Under the pieces are notes generated by a model. It made no database searches. It was not told where the DNA came from and saw only the letters and a program-made list of their open reading frames with translations. A stretch of 39,783 nt of DNA from CAZZKF01 sp964654995. GTDB lineage: Bacteria > Pseudomonadota > Alphaproteobacteria > CAZZKF01. Location: NCBI GenBank assembly GCA_964654995.1, contig CAZZKF010000020.1, positions 1 to 39,783 on the forward strand, in the 5' to 3' direction. Position 1 is the stretch's first letter. The number at the start of each line of letters is the position of its first letter. Position numbers and translations under genes: made by a program. This document shows positions 1 to 10,761 of this stretch, in pieces.

Positions 1-234
1 CCGGCCCGCATTCGCGCCGAGATCCTCGCCGGCTGTCCGGATGCCGAGGAAATCGCCGACCGCGAGGCGGCGATCTTCGCTGCCATCCGCGATCTGAAGG
101 CGCGGGACGCGGTGGTGATCGCCGGCAAGGGCCATGAACGCGGCCAGCTTGTGGCCGGCAAGGTGCAGCCGTTCGACGACGCCGATCAGGCCCGCCGGGC
201 GGTGGCGGCAGCCCGTGCGCAAGCCGATGACTGA
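1..234 (+). CDS. murE: UDP-MurNAc-tripeptide synthetase MurE, 3' end only
   Basis: This is the C-terminal 77 residues of MurE; the start lies outside the window. MurE is the cytoplasmic ATP-dependent ligase that adds the third amino acid (meso-diaminopimelate in most Gram-negatives) to UDP-MurNAc-L-Ala-D-Glu. The visible segment reads in frame 1 to a TGA at 232-234 and contains VVIAGKGHERGQ. The GKGHE motif is typical of the C-terminal Mur ligase domain of MurE, and the tail PFDDADQARRAV also fits. The stop overlaps the murF start by 8 bases, as expected at the murE-murF junction of a dcw cluster. The residues that select the third amino acid are not in the window. Confidence 0.93.
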   Translation, partial: PARIRAEILAGCPDAEEIADREAAIFAAIRDLKARDAVVIAGKGHERGQLVAGKVQPFDDADQARRAVAAARAQADD

Positions 235-1654
235 CGTGTTGTGGACCGCACAGGAGGCGGCAGACGCGACCGGCGGCCGGACCACCGGCGGTTGGGTGGC
301 GACCGGCGTTGCCATTGATTCCCGCGAATGCGCGCCCGGCGATCTGTTCGTGGCGCTGCCCGGCAGCCGCTTCGACGGCCATGATTTCGTTGCCCAGGCA
401 CTGGCTGCCGGGGCCACGGCGGCGATGGTGACGCGTGTTCCCGATGGCGTCACCACGGACGCGCCGCTGTTGATTGTTGACTCGGTACCAGCCGGCCTCG
501 AGGCCCTGGCCAGACATGCGCGGGCTCGTCTTGCCGCCGACGCCCGGATCGTTGCAGTGACAGGGAGCGTGGGGAAGACCAGCACCAAGGATGCACTTTA
601 CCGGGTGCTGGCAGCGCAGGCGCGTTCACATGCCAGTCAGCGCAGCTTCAACAATCATGTCGGCGTGCCGTTGAGCCTGGCGCGCATGCCGCGCGAGACC
701 GCCTTCGGGGTTTTCGAGCTCGGCATGAGCCAGGCCGGCGAATTGCTGCCGCTCGCCCGGCTGGTGCACCCGGATGTCGCGGTGATTACCGCGATCGAGG
801 CGGCTCATACCGCCTACTTGCCGAATCTCGAGGCGATCGCCCGGGCCAAGGCGGAGGTTTTCCAGGGTTTGGAGGGCGCGCGCATTGCCGTGCTGCCGCG
901 CGACAGCGCCCAGTTTGAGCTGCTGGCCGAGCTGGCACGGGCGGCCGACGTGACGCGCATTCTCACCTTCGGTGAACATACCGAGGCCGACGCCCACGCG
1001 CTTCAGTTCCGGCTGCACGATGACTGCACCTGTGTCAGCGCCCGTGTCTGCGGCCTCGACATTACCTATAAGGTCGGCATTCCCGGGCGTCACTGGGTGG
1101 CCAACAGCCTGGCGGTTCTGGCTGCGGCGGTGGCCGTCGGCGCCGATCTCGGGCTGGCCGGACTGGCGCTTGCCGAACTGAGCCCGTTGCCGGGCCGTGG
1201 CCGGCGCCACCACATCGACCTCGGCGAAGATGACCTGGTGGTCATCGACGAAAGCTACAACGCCAGCCCGGCCTCGATGCGCTCGGCGCTTGCCGTAATC
1301 GCCGGCTCCCGCCCGGGCCGGCGCGGCCGGCGCATTGCCGTGCTTGGCGAGATGCTGGAACTGGGCGAGCATACCGCGGATGAGCACCGCCGCCTGGCCG
1401 AAGCGGTGCTCGAAGCCGGCATCGACCTGGTGTTCACGGTGGGGTCCGGCATGGCGAGCCTGGCTCGCGCTCTGCCGCGCGAGCGTCGCGCCGGTCATGC
1501 GGAAACGGCCGAGGAGGCTGCCGATCTGGTGACACGCGAAGTGCGGCCCGGTGACCTGGTCATGGTCAAGGGTTCGAATGCGCTGGGGCTGTCGCGCGTG
1601 GTCGATGCGCTGATTGCCATGGAGCGCCCCCTGCCGCGGCGCAACCACGCATGA
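227..1654 (+). CDS. murF: UDP-MurNAc-tripeptide:D-Ala-D-Ala ligase MurF
   Basis: MurF adds the D-Ala-D-Ala dipeptide to UDP-MurNAc-tripeptide in the cytoplasm, the last step before the membrane stage of peptidoglycan synthesis. The 475-residue product has the Mur ligase layout: an N-terminal UDP-binding domain (IDSRECAPGDLFVAL, residues 30-44), a P-loop VTGSVGKTSTKD at about 111-122, NNHVGVP near 143, and a C-terminal ligase domain with VIDESYNASPASM. I chose the ATG at 227 (MTDVLWTAQEAA) because it overlaps the murE stop and begins at the family's normal N-terminus. Reading further upstream in frame would only add residues antisense to nothing and inside murE. The next gene, mraY, starts 12 bases after the stop. 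Confidence 0.97.
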   Translation: MTDVLWTAQEAADATGGRTTGGWVATGVAIDSRECAPGDLFVALPGSRFDGHDFVAQALAAGATAAMVTRVPDGVTTDAPLLIVDSVPAGLEALARHARARLAADARIVAVTGSVGKTSTKDALYRVLAAQARSHASQRSFNNHVGVPLSLARMPRETAFGVFELGMSQAGELLPLARLVHPDVAVITAIEAAHTAYLPNLEAIARAKAEVFQGLEGARIAVLPRDSAQFELLAELARAADVTRILTFGEHTEADAHALQFRLHDDCTCVSARVCGLDITYKVGIPGRHWVANSLAVLAAAVAVGADLGLAGLALAELSPLPGRGRRHHIDLGEDDLVVIDESYNASPASMRSALAVIAGSRPGRRGRRIAVLGEMLELGEHTADEHRRLAEAVLEAGIDLVFTVGSGMASLARALPRERRAGHAETAEEAADLVTREVRPGDLVMVKGSNALGLSRVVDALIAMERPLPRRNHA

Positions 1655-1666
1655 ACGGGGCCGGCC

Positions 1667-2755
1667 ATGTTCTATAACTTCCTTTTCCCCCTGAGCGATC
1701 AGATCGGCGTCTTCAATCTGTTCCGCTATCTCACCTTCCGCGCCGGCGGGGCGATTCTGACGGCGCTGATCATCAGCTTCATCTTCGGCCCCTGTGTCAT
1801 CCGCTGGCTGAAGTCCCGGCAGGCCAACGGCCAGCCGATCCGTAACGACGGCCCGGCCAGCCATCTGATTGCCAAGCAAGGCACGCCGACCATGGGCGGC
1901 TTTCTCACCTTGCTGGCGCTGACCGTGAGCACCCTGCTGTGGGCCGATCTCACCAATGCCTACGTCTGGGTGGCGCTGTTCGTCACCCTCGGCTTCGGCG
2001 TGGTCGGCTTTGTCGACGATTACCTGAAAGTGACCCGCGACAGCCATCACGGCGTGCCGGCGAAAGTGAAGCTGATCGTCGAATGCTTGATCGCCGGTGT
2101 CGCCGCCTACTGGGTGATGCAGATATCGGGGCCCGATCTGAGCGGGCGCCTGGCGGTTCCCTTCTTCAAGGACGTACTGATCGACCTCGGGTGGTTCTTC
2201 ATTCCGTTTGCCATGGTGGTGATCATCGGTGCATCCAACGCCGTCAATCTGACCGACGGCCTCGACGGCCTGGCGATCATGCCGGTGATCATTGCCGCCG
2301 CCACTTTCGCGATCATTGCCTATATCGTCGGCAATGTCGTTTTCGCCAGCTATCTGCAACTGCCCGTGGTGCCCGGCGCCGGCGAGCTGGCGGTGTTCAG
2401 CGCCGCCCTGGTCGGGGGCGGGCTCGGGTTTTTGTGGTTCAACGCGCCGCCGGCGATGGTGTTCATGGGCGATACCGGCAGCCTGTCGCTGGGCGGCGCC
2501 CTGGGCGCCGTCAGTGTGGTCACCAAGCACGAGCTCGTGCTGATGATTGTCGGCGGTCTGTTCGTGCTTGAGACCGTCTCGGTCATCGTGCAGGTGATTT
2601 CCTACAAGCTGACCGGGCGCCGGGTCTTCCGGATGGCGCCGCTGCACCACCATTTCGAGGAAAAGGGCTGGGCGGAATCGACCATCGTCATCCGGTTCTG
2701 GATCATCGCCGTGGTGCTGGCGCTCATCGGGCTGGCCACCCTGAAGCTGAGGTAG
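1667..2755 (+). CDS. mraY: Phospho-MurNAc-pentapeptide transferase MraY
   Basis: MraY is the polytopic inner-membrane enzyme that moves phospho-MurNAc-pentapeptide from UDP to undecaprenyl phosphate, forming lipid I. The 362-residue protein shows about ten hydrophobic segments and the family landmarks: GTPTMGG near residue 72, the Asp pair in GFVDDYLKV, NAVNLTDGLDGLA, FMGDTGSLSLGG, and the HHHFE loop near the C-terminus. The length matches the family. It sits between murF and murD in the conserved order. The next start (murD, GTG) is 10 bases downstream. Confidence 0.98.
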   Translation: MFYNFLFPLSDQIGVFNLFRYLTFRAGGAILTALIISFIFGPCVIRWLKSRQANGQPIRNDGPASHLIAKQGTPTMGGFLTLLALTVSTLLWADLTNAYVWVALFVTLGFGVVGFVDDYLKVTRDSHHGVPAKVKLIVECLIAGVAAYWVMQISGPDLSGRLAVPFFKDVLIDLGWFFIPFAMVVIIGASNAVNLTDGLDGLAIMPVIIAAATFAIIAYIVGNVVFASYLQLPVVPGAGELAVFSAALVGGGLGFLWFNAPPAMVFMGDTGSLSLGGALGAVSVVTKHELVLMIVGGLFVLETVSVIVQVISYKLTGRRVFRMAPLHHHFEEKGWAESTIVIRFWIIAVVLALIGLATLKLR

Positions 2756-2765
2756 GGGGGCTCGC

Positions 2766-4187
2766 GTGATCGTTCCCAAGTCATATGCGGACCGGCGGGT
2801 CATGGTGCTGGGGCTGGCGCGCTCCGGACTGGCGAGCGCGCGCGCCCTGGCGGCGGCCGGCGCCGAAGTGCTGGCCTGGGACGATGACGAGGCGGCACGC
2901 GAGCAGGCGAGGGGTGAAGGTTTTACGCTTGCCGAGCCGGCGGCTGCCGACTGGGACCGGATCGACGCCCTGGTGGCGAGCCCCGGGGTGCCGCTCACCC
3001 ATCCCCGCCCACATGCCGCAGTCGCGGCGGCACACGCCGCCGGCAAGCCGGTGCTCGGCGATATCGAATTGTTCTGGCAGACATGTGGCGATGTGGCGGG
3101 CCTGCACATCGTGGCGGTGACCGGCACCAACGGCAAATCGACGACGGCGGCGCTGATCGCCCATGTGCTTGAATCTTCGGGGCGGGCGGTAACGCTGGCC
3201 GGCAACATCGGCCGGCCGGTCCTCGACCTTGCGCCCTTGGGCGTGGGCGAGACCTGCGTGCTCGAGTTGTCCTCCTATCAGATCGACCTGACCCACGGCT
3301 TTCGCCCCGACATCGCGGTGCTCTTGAACATCAGCCCCGATCATCTCGAGCGCCATGGCGACATGGCCGGCTATGTCGCCGCCAAGGCCCGGCTGTTTGC
3401 CCGGCTGGGGGCGGATCAGCAGGCGGTGATTGGCGTCGATGACGCCCCCGGTTGCCGGATTGCCGCCGACCTCGAAGAGGCCGGTGTGCCGGTGGTGCGC
3501 ATTTCGCTTGAAACCCGGCCCAGGGGCGGCGTCTGGGTCGACGACGGCGTTCTCTATGACGCGATTGATAGAAAGGCGCCGCAGGCGGTGGGGGACTTGC
3601 GCGACTGTGCCCATCTGCCCGGCCGCCACAACTGGCAGAACGCGGCGGCTGCCTATGCGGTGGCCCGGCTGTGCGGCCTCGAAACGGCGGAGATTTTCGC
3701 ATCGTTCACTGATTTCCCCGGTCTGCCGCATCGCCTCGAGACCGTGGCTGAGCAGGGTGGCGTTGTGTTTGTGAATGATTCGAAGGCGACCAATGCGGAG
3801 TCGGCCGCCCGGGCGCTGGCCTGCTTCGAGCGCATCTACTGGATTGCCGGCGGCCGCGCCAAGACCGGCGGGCTGGCCGGCCTCGAGCCCTTTTATCCGC
3901 GCATCGCGCGGGCCTATCTGATCGGCGAGGCGGCGGACGACTTCGCCGCCGCACTTCGCGGTGCCGTCGACTGCGTGATTTGCAAAACCCTCGATGCGGC
4001 GGTCGCCCGGGCGGCAACGGATGCAGCCGCCGAAGCCGCCGGCAACAAGGGCGTGCGCCCTGTCGTGCTGCTCTCCCCGGCCTGTGCCTCGTTCGATCAG
4101 TTCGCCGACTTCGAGGCCCGCGGCAATGCCTTTCGCGCCGCCGTCGCGCGGCTGAACCAGAACTCCGCCGGGAGGGTCGCATCATGA
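2766..4187 (+). CDS. murD: UDP-MurNAc-L-alanine:D-glutamate ligase MurD
   Basis: MurD adds D-glutamate to UDP-MurNAc-L-Ala in the cytoplasm using ATP. The 473-residue protein begins with a Rossmann-like segment (RRVMVLGLARSGLASARAL). It carries the P-loop VTGTNGKSTTAAL near residues 118-130, LELSSYQID, LNISPDHLERH, and the C-terminal VNDSKATNAES and LLSPACASFDQF motifs that mark MurD rather than other Mur ligases. The start is GTG at 2766, just after the mraY stop. The last base pair of codons overlaps ftsW in an ATGA arrangement, which points to coupled translation. Confidence 0.97.
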   Translation: MIVPKSYADRRVMVLGLARSGLASARALAAAGAEVLAWDDDEAAREQARGEGFTLAEPAAADWDRIDALVASPGVPLTHPRPHAAVAAAHAAGKPVLGDIELFWQTCGDVAGLHIVAVTGTNGKSTTAALIAHVLESSGRAVTLAGNIGRPVLDLAPLGVGETCVLELSSYQIDLTHGFRPDIAVLLNISPDHLERHGDMAGYVAAKARLFARLGADQQAVIGVDDAPGCRIAADLEEAGVPVVRISLETRPRGGVWVDDGVLYDAIDRKAPQAVGDLRDCAHLPGRHNWQNAAAAYAVARLCGLETAEIFASFTDFPGLPHRLETVAEQGGVVFVNDSKATNAESAARALACFERIYWIAGGRAKTGGLAGLEPFYPRIARAYLIGEAADDFAAALRGAVDCVICKTLDAAVARAATDAAAEAAGNKGVRPVVLLSPACASFDQFADFEARGNAFRAAVARLNQNSAGRVAS

Positions 4188-5335
4188 CCGCCTTTACCCG
4201 TGCCGATCGCAGCCTGCTTGGGCGCTGGTGGTGGACGGTAGATCGCTGGCTGCTCGCCGGCGTTGCGCTGCTGATTGTCACCGGTGTTCTCCTGATGCTG
4301 GCGGCGAGCCCGGCGGTGGCCGAGCGCATCGGTCTCGATTCCTTTTATTTCGTGCGCCGCCAGGCCCTGTTTCTGCCGGGCTCTCTGGTCCTGCTGTTCG
4401 GCTTCTCACTGGTCTCGCCACGCAGCGTGCGGCGCGCCGCGGTCTTGATGTTCCCGCTGTTTCTGGCGGCGATGGTGGCGACCGTGCTGATCGGCCCCGA
4501 ATACAACGGCGCCCGGCGCTGGCTGTCGCTTGGCGGCTTTGCCGTGCAGCCGTCGGAGTTCCTGAAGCCGGTGTTCGTGGTGGTCAGCGCCTGGATGTTT
4601 TCCGAGCATCAGCGCAGTCCCGGCTTTCCCGGCAACCACATTGCCATCAGCCTGGCGGTGCTGGTCCTCGGGCTCCTTGCCCTGCAGCCCGATTTCGGGC
4701 AGGCGGTGCTGACCGGCGCCGTCTGGGGCATGCAGTTCTTCCTCGCCGGTCTGCCGGTGATCTGGGTGGTGGCCTTTGCCCTCCTCGGGCTGGCCGGGCT
4801 CGGTGTGGCCTATGCGACCGTGCCCTATTTCGCCAGCCGCATCGATCGCTTCCTGGCACCCGGCGGCGGCGATACCTATCAGATCGAAACCGCGCTCAAT
4901 GCCTTTCGCACCGGCGGCCTGTTCGGCCGCGGCCCCGGCGAGGGCATGGTCAAACAGGTGCTGCCTGACGCCCACGCCGATTTCATCTTTGCGGTCATGG
5001 GCGAGGAATTCGGCCTTCTCGCCAGCCTCGCCCTGGTGGCGCTGTTTGCCTTCATCGTGCTGCGCGCCATGCTGTCGCTGTTGCAGGAAAAGGATCATTT
5101 CGTCTTTCTCGCCGGCGCCGGCCTCATTGCCCAGTTCGGCCTGCAGGCGCTGATCAATCTGGGCGTCAATCTCGACCTGCTGCCGGCCAAGGGCATGACG
5201 CTCCCCTTCATCAGCTATGGCGGCTCATCCTTGCTCGCCCTGTCGATGGGCATGGGCATGCTCCTCTCGCTCACCCGGCGCCCGGCGCGCGGGCTGTCCC
5301 TGGGACTGGCCGGGCGCAGGAGGGGACTGGCATGA
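4184..5335 (+). CDS. ftsW: SEDS-family peptidoglycan glycosyltransferase FtsW
   Basis: FtsW is the divisome SEDS protein that, with a class B penicillin-binding protein, polymerises septal glycan from lipid II in the inner membrane. The 383-residue protein has about ten membrane segments and SEDS landmarks: YNGARRWLSLGGFAVQPSE, FQPDFGQ-like LQPDFGQAVL, GGLFGRGPGEGMVKQVLPDAHADFIFAVMGEEFG, and FISYGGSSLLALSMGMGMLLS. The ATG at 4184 has a strong GGGAGG ribosome site 8 bases upstream and overlaps the murD stop. The position directly before murG separates it from the elongation paralogue RodA. Confidence 0.97.
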   Translation: MTAFTRADRSLLGRWWWTVDRWLLAGVALLIVTGVLLMLAASPAVAERIGLDSFYFVRRQALFLPGSLVLLFGFSLVSPRSVRRAAVLMFPLFLAAMVATVLIGPEYNGARRWLSLGGFAVQPSEFLKPVFVVVSAWMFSEHQRSPGFPGNHIAISLAVLVLGLLALQPDFGQAVLTGAVWGMQFFLAGLPVIWVVAFALLGLAGLGVAYATVPYFASRIDRFLAPGGGDTYQIETALNAFRTGGLFGRGPGEGMVKQVLPDAHADFIFAVMGEEFGLLASLALVALFAFIVLRAMLSLLQEKDHFVFLAGAGLIAQFGLQALINLGVNLDLLPAKGMTLPFISYGGSSLLALSMGMGMLLSLTRRPARGLSLGLAGRRRGLA

Positions 5336-6530
5336 CCGGGCTTGCGCGCCATATCGTGCTTGGCTCAGGCGGCACCGGCGGCCATGTCATCCCCGCCCTT
5401 GCCCTGGCCGAGGAGCTGGTGGCCCGGGGCCATCGGGTCAGCGTGATTAGCGATGAGCGCGGCCTTCAGTACATCGACCGGTTCAAGGCCGCCGAAAGCC
5501 ATGTAATCCCGACCGGCCGCTTCGCCGGCACCGGTGCCTGGGGGCGTATCAAGGCGGCCAGCGATGTCGTTTCCGGAACCCTTGCCGCCTGGCGCATCCT
5601 GCGCGAGGTGCGCCCGGCAGCCGTCATCGGCTTCGGCGGCTATCCGTCGCTGCCGACAATGCTGGCCGCCTCGTTCCTCGGGCTGCCCGGCTGTCTGCAT
5701 GAACAGAACGCGGTGCTCGGCCGGGTCAACCGGTTCCTCATGCCATGGATCGATGCGCTGGCCCTGTCCTTTGCCGAGACCGCGCGGGTGCCGCGCGGCA
5801 AGCGGGCGCGCGTGGTGGTCACCGGCAATCCGGTTCGGCGCGACATCACCCGGCTTGCGACCCGACCCTATCCGCGGCCCTCGGAGGACGGCGAGTTCCG
5901 CCTGCTGGTCATCGGCGGCAGCCAGGGCGCGACGGTCATGGGCGAAGTGGTGCCATCGGCCGTGAGCGTGCTGCCGCGCTCGATCGCGCGCCGGCTCAAG
6001 GTCATTCAGCAGTGCCGGCCCGAGGACATCGAGCGGGTGCGCGCCCGCTACCGCGCCGCCGACATCGCTGCCGAGCTCGACGCCTATATTGCCGATCTGC
6101 CGGACAAGCTGGCGGCCGCGCATCTGGTGATCGCGCGGGCCGGCGCCTCCACCATTTCGGAGCTGACGGCGGCCGGGCGCCCGGCCATTCTGGTGCCACT
6201 GCCCGGCGCCATGGACGATCATCAGACCGCCAACGTCCGCGAGCTGGCGGCGGCCGGCGGCGCCTGGCTGGTGCCGCAACCCGACTTCACTCCGGCCGAT
6301 CTCGCCAAGCGGCTGCGCAAGCTGATCACCGCGCCCGAGCGCCTGGTCGAGGCAGCGACGCGGGCCCGCGGGCTGGGTGTTCCGCATGCCGCCGCCCGCC
6401 TTGCCGATCTGGTCGAATGGATGGTCCGCGTTCGCGGCACCCGGCGCAGCCGTCGCCCACGCCCCGAGACGCTCGGCGAGACAAACAGTACCGGCGACGG
6501 ATCGCCGCCGGTGATCGGAAGGATGGCGGC

Positions 6531-6534
<4 letters not shown>
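5332..6534 (+). CDS. murG: Lipid II synthase, GlcNAc transferase MurG
   Basis: MurG transfers GlcNAc from UDP-GlcNAc to lipid I on the cytoplasmic face of the membrane, giving lipid II. The 400-residue GT28 protein starts with LGSGGTGGHVIPALALAEEL, the family's N-terminal glycine loop. It then has GFGGYPSLPTM, HEQNAVLGRVNR, VIGGSQGA, and RAGASTISELTAAGRPAILVPLP, the C-terminal donor-binding region. The last 30 or so residues (RRSRRPRPETLGETNS and onward) are a basic, low-complexity extension that makes it longer than the usual 355-370 residues. Both ends overlap neighbouring genes by ATGA. Confidence 0.97.
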
Positions 6535-7966
<1,432 letters not shown>

Positions 7967-7970
<4 letters not shown>

Positions 7971-8941
7971 ACGGCGCCCTGCACGCGGTCTCGCTGATTG
8001 ATCGCCTGCCGCCGGTGCGCGGCGACTACGCCACCGGCGTGCGGCTCGCCGAGGCCACCTGGTTCCGGGTCGGCGGGCCGGCCGAGGTGCTGTTCCGGCC
8101 ACGCGACGAGGCCGACCTGATCGCCTTTCTGAAAGGCCGGCCGGCCGATGTGCCGGTCACCGTGATCGGCATCGGTTCCAACATCCTGGTTCGTGACGGC
8201 GGCATCGACGGGGTGGTCATCCGGCTTGGTCACGGTTTTGGTCGCATTGAGATCGAGGAGGTCGAGGTGCGCGTCGGCGCCGGGGCTCCGGATGTCGGCG
8301 TGGCGCTGGCCTGTGCGGCGTCGGGCGTCGCCGGGCTCGAATTCCTGCGGGGCATTCCCGGCACCATCGGCGGCGCCCTGCGGATGAACGCCGGCGCCTA
8401 TGGCCGCGAGATCAAGGATGTGCTGGTACGCGCCACGGCGATCGATGCGCAGGGCCGCATCCACGTGCTGGAACCCGACGAGCTCGGCCTTTCCTACCGT
8501 CATTCAGAGGTGCCTGACGACTGGATCTTCACCTCTGCGGTGTTGCGCGGGAAACCGGGCAACCGCGAGGAAATCGCCGAGACCATGAAGCGGGTGGCGG
8601 ACGCCCGGCTGGAAACCCAGCCGGTGCGCACGCGCACGGGGGGAAGCACCTTCAAGAATCCGCCGCCCGAGATCTCCGGCGGCCGCAAGGCCTGGGAACT
8701 GATCGATGCCGCCGGCTGCCGCGGCCTCACATTGGGCGGCGCCAAGGTCTCCGAACAGCACTGCAACTTTCTCATCAACACCGGCACGGCGACGGCCGCC
8801 GATCTTGAAAACCTGGGCGAGGAGGTGCGCCGGCGCGTGCGCGAGGCGACGGGTGTGCTGCTGGAGTGGGAAATCCGCATTCTCGGCCGGCCCGGGCCCG
8901 GCACCGCCAGGCGGCGCACCGGCCAGGGAGGCGCCCCATGA
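7967..8941 (+). CDS. murB: UDP-N-acetylenolpyruvoylglucosamine reductase MurB
   Basis: MurB is the FAD-dependent reductase that converts UDP-GlcNAc-enolpyruvate to UDP-MurNAc. The 324-residue protein shows WFRVGGPAEVLFRP, the FAD-binding GIGSNILVRDGGIDGV, the GIPGTIGGALRMNAGAYG active-site stretch, and GGSTFKNP with the catalytic Ser region near residue 225. It ends with SEQHCNFLINTGTATA and a final Glu-bearing segment. The pattern fits the shorter type II MurB class common in alphaproteobacteria. A short Arg/Pro/Gly-rich tail follows. ATGA overlaps join it to murC and ddl. Confidence 0.97.
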
Positions 8942-9855
8942 CCCGGCATGTGGCGGTGCTCAAGGGTGGCTGGTCGGTCGAGCGCGAGGTTTCGCTGGTC
9001 AGCGGCGCAGCGGTCGCCGAATCCCTGCGCGGCCAGGGCTATCGGGTCAGCGAAATCGATGTCGGCCGGACGCTGGCCGCCGATCTTGCCGCGGCTGCGC
9101 CCGACGTGGTGTTCAACGCCCTGCACGGGCGTTGGGGCGAAGACGGCTGTGTTCAGGGCCTGTGCGAGGTGATCGGCCTGGCGTACACGCATTCGGGCGT
9201 GCTGGCCTCAGCGCTTGCCATGGACAAGCCGCGGGCCAAGACCCTGTTCGCCGCCGCCGGCATTCCCTGCCCCGAGGGCGAGGTGATCGCCCGGGATGCC
9301 TTTCTTACCGGGCCGCGGCCGGATACCCCCTATGTCGTCAAACCGTTGAATGAAGGCTCCAGCGTCGGCGTCGTCATCGTCGAGGACGAGGCCGCACTCG
9401 ATCTCGACGCCCAGGCCGAGGCCTGGCGCGACTGCGAGCAGCTTCTGGTCGAGCGCTTCATTCCGGGTCGCGAGCTCACGGTTGCGGTGATGGATGGCGA
9501 GGCACTCGGGGTTCTGGAATTGCGCCCCCGGCAGGGTTTCTACGACTACCGGGCCAAATATACCGAAGGTCTGGTCGAACATGTGATGCCGGCGCCACTG
9601 CGGCCCGAGATCCACCAGCGAATCATGGCGCTGGCCGAGCGGGCCCACCGGGCCCTGGGCTGCCGCGGCATCACCCGCGCCGATTTCCGCTATGACGAAA
9701 GCGTTGCGGGTACCGACGGCATCTATCTCCTGGAAATCAATACCCAGCCGGGGATGACGCCCTTGTCCTTGGTGCCCGAAATCGCCCGCTATCGCGGCAT
9801 CGACTTCGACCAACTGGTCGGCTGGATGGTGGAGGACGCATCATGTGGCCGCTGA
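8938..9855 (+). CDS. ddl: D-alanine--D-alanine ligase
   Basis: Ddl makes the D-Ala-D-Ala dipeptide that MurF consumes. The 305-residue ATP-grasp protein starts MTRHVAVLKGGWSVEREVSL, matching the LxGGxSxEREVSL N-terminus of the family. It then has FNALHGRWGEDG, ATP-grasp residues in VVKPLNEGSSVGV (about 134-146), ITRADFRYDE, and the metal-binding EINTQPGMTPLSLVPE close to the C-terminus. The ATG at 8938 overlaps the murB stop. The 3' end overlaps ftsQ by 13 bases, so the ribosome site for ftsQ lies inside ddl. Confidence 0.97.
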   Translation: MTRHVAVLKGGWSVEREVSLVSGAAVAESLRGQGYRVSEIDVGRTLAADLAAAAPDVVFNALHGRWGEDGCVQGLCEVIGLAYTHSGVLASALAMDKPRAKTLFAAAGIPCPEGEVIARDAFLTGPRPDTPYVVKPLNEGSSVGVVIVEDEAALDLDAQAEAWRDCEQLLVERFIPGRELTVAVMDGEALGVLELRPRQGFYDYRAKYTEGLVEHVMPAPLRPEIHQRIMALAERAHRALGCRGITRADFRYDESVAGTDGIYLLEINTQPGMTPLSLVPEIARYRGIDFDQLVGWMVEDASCGR

Positions 9856-10700
9856 AATCCCGCCCTGCAGGAAACGGCCGGCAGCGGGCGGCCCGCAGCT
9901 TCGCCCGGCGTCGGCGCTGGCGCTATGTGCGGCGCGGCGGGGCGGCGGTCATCGTGGTGATGCTGGCGGGCCTCGCCCACTACGTCTGGCAACGCGGCAC
10001 CATCGATCAATGGCGCTCGGGGCTGCGCGAGCGCCTGGGCCGCCTTGCCCAGGTCTCGGGTCTGACCCTGCGCGAGGTTCACGTCATGGGCAACCGGCGG
10101 GTGGCGCGCGAGGACATCATCGAGGCTCTGGCGGCACCCCTGGGCAGCCCGGTTCTGGACATCGATCTGGATGCTGCGCGGCGGCGCATCGAGGCGCTCG
10201 CCTGGGTCAAGGGGGCGGTGCTGCACCGCCAGTTCCCTGACAGCCTGGAAATCGTCGTGCGCGAGCGCGAGCCTTTCGCCCTGTGGCAGTACCGCGGCCA
10301 GGTGCGCCTGATCGATGCCTCGGGCGCGGTGATCGTCAAATGTGACCCGAAGGATTTTGCCGGCCTGCCGCTGGTCGTCGGCGCCGGTGCCGATGCTGCT
10401 GCCGCCACCCTGATTGCGGCGCTCTCGGATGAACCCGATCTGGCACGCCGCATCACCGCGGCGGTGCGGGTCGGGGAACGGCGCTGGGACCTGCATTTCG
10501 ATACCGGCATGCGGCTCATGCTGCCCGAACAGGACAGCGCTGCCGCCTGGCGGAAATTCGCCGAGCTCGAGCGGCGCTATGCACTGCTCGACCGTGACCT
10601 CGAACTGGTCGACATGCGCATCGAGGATCGGCTGGTGGTGCGCCTTGCCCATCCGCCGCGCCGGCTCGAAGCCATGCGCCAGCCACTCGACGGGGTGTGA
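9843..10700 (+). CDS. ftsQ: Cell division protein FtsQ
   Basis: FtsQ is a bitopic inner-membrane divisome protein that bridges early cytoplasmic and late periplasmic components. The 285-residue product has a basic cytoplasmic N-terminus (about 36 residues, many Arg) and one membrane segment near residues 37-52 (GAAVIVVMLAGLAHYVW-like). A POTRA domain follows (LREVHVMGNRRVAREDI and onward to about residue 150), then the FtsQ/DivIB beta domain with FALWQYRGQVRLIDASGAVI. The ATG at 9843 is preceded by GGAGG. Placement between ddl and ftsA is canonical. Confidence 0.95.
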   Translation: MWPLKSRPAGNGRQRAARSFARRRRWRYVRRGGAAVIVVMLAGLAHYVWQRGTIDQWRSGLRERLGRLAQVSGLTLREVHVMGNRRVAREDIIEALAAPLGSPVLDIDLDAARRRIEALAWVKGAVLHRQFPDSLEIVVREREPFALWQYRGQVRLIDASGAVIVKCDPKDFAGLPLVVGAGADAAAATLIAALSDEPDLARRITAAVRVGERRWDLHFDTGMRLMLPEQDSAAAWRKFAELERRYALLDRDLELVDMRIEDRLVVRLAHPPRRLEAMRQPLDGV

Positions 10701-10761
10701 GCCGGCACAATGGAAAACGTGGGGAAAACCGATCGCAACTGTATGGAACGGACATAAGACC

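Noticed and set aside
626..3208. Very long open frame on the minus strand opposite murF-mraY-murD (860 codons).
   Set aside because: It is antisense to three well-recognised genes and its product is low-complexity, rich in Gln, Arg, His and Gly with no motif. Long antisense frames arise from strong GC codon bias.
10710..10757. 15-codon ORF between ftsQ and ftsA (MENVGKTDRNCMERT).
   Set aside because: No good ribosome site and no overlap with the ftsA start; too short to support.
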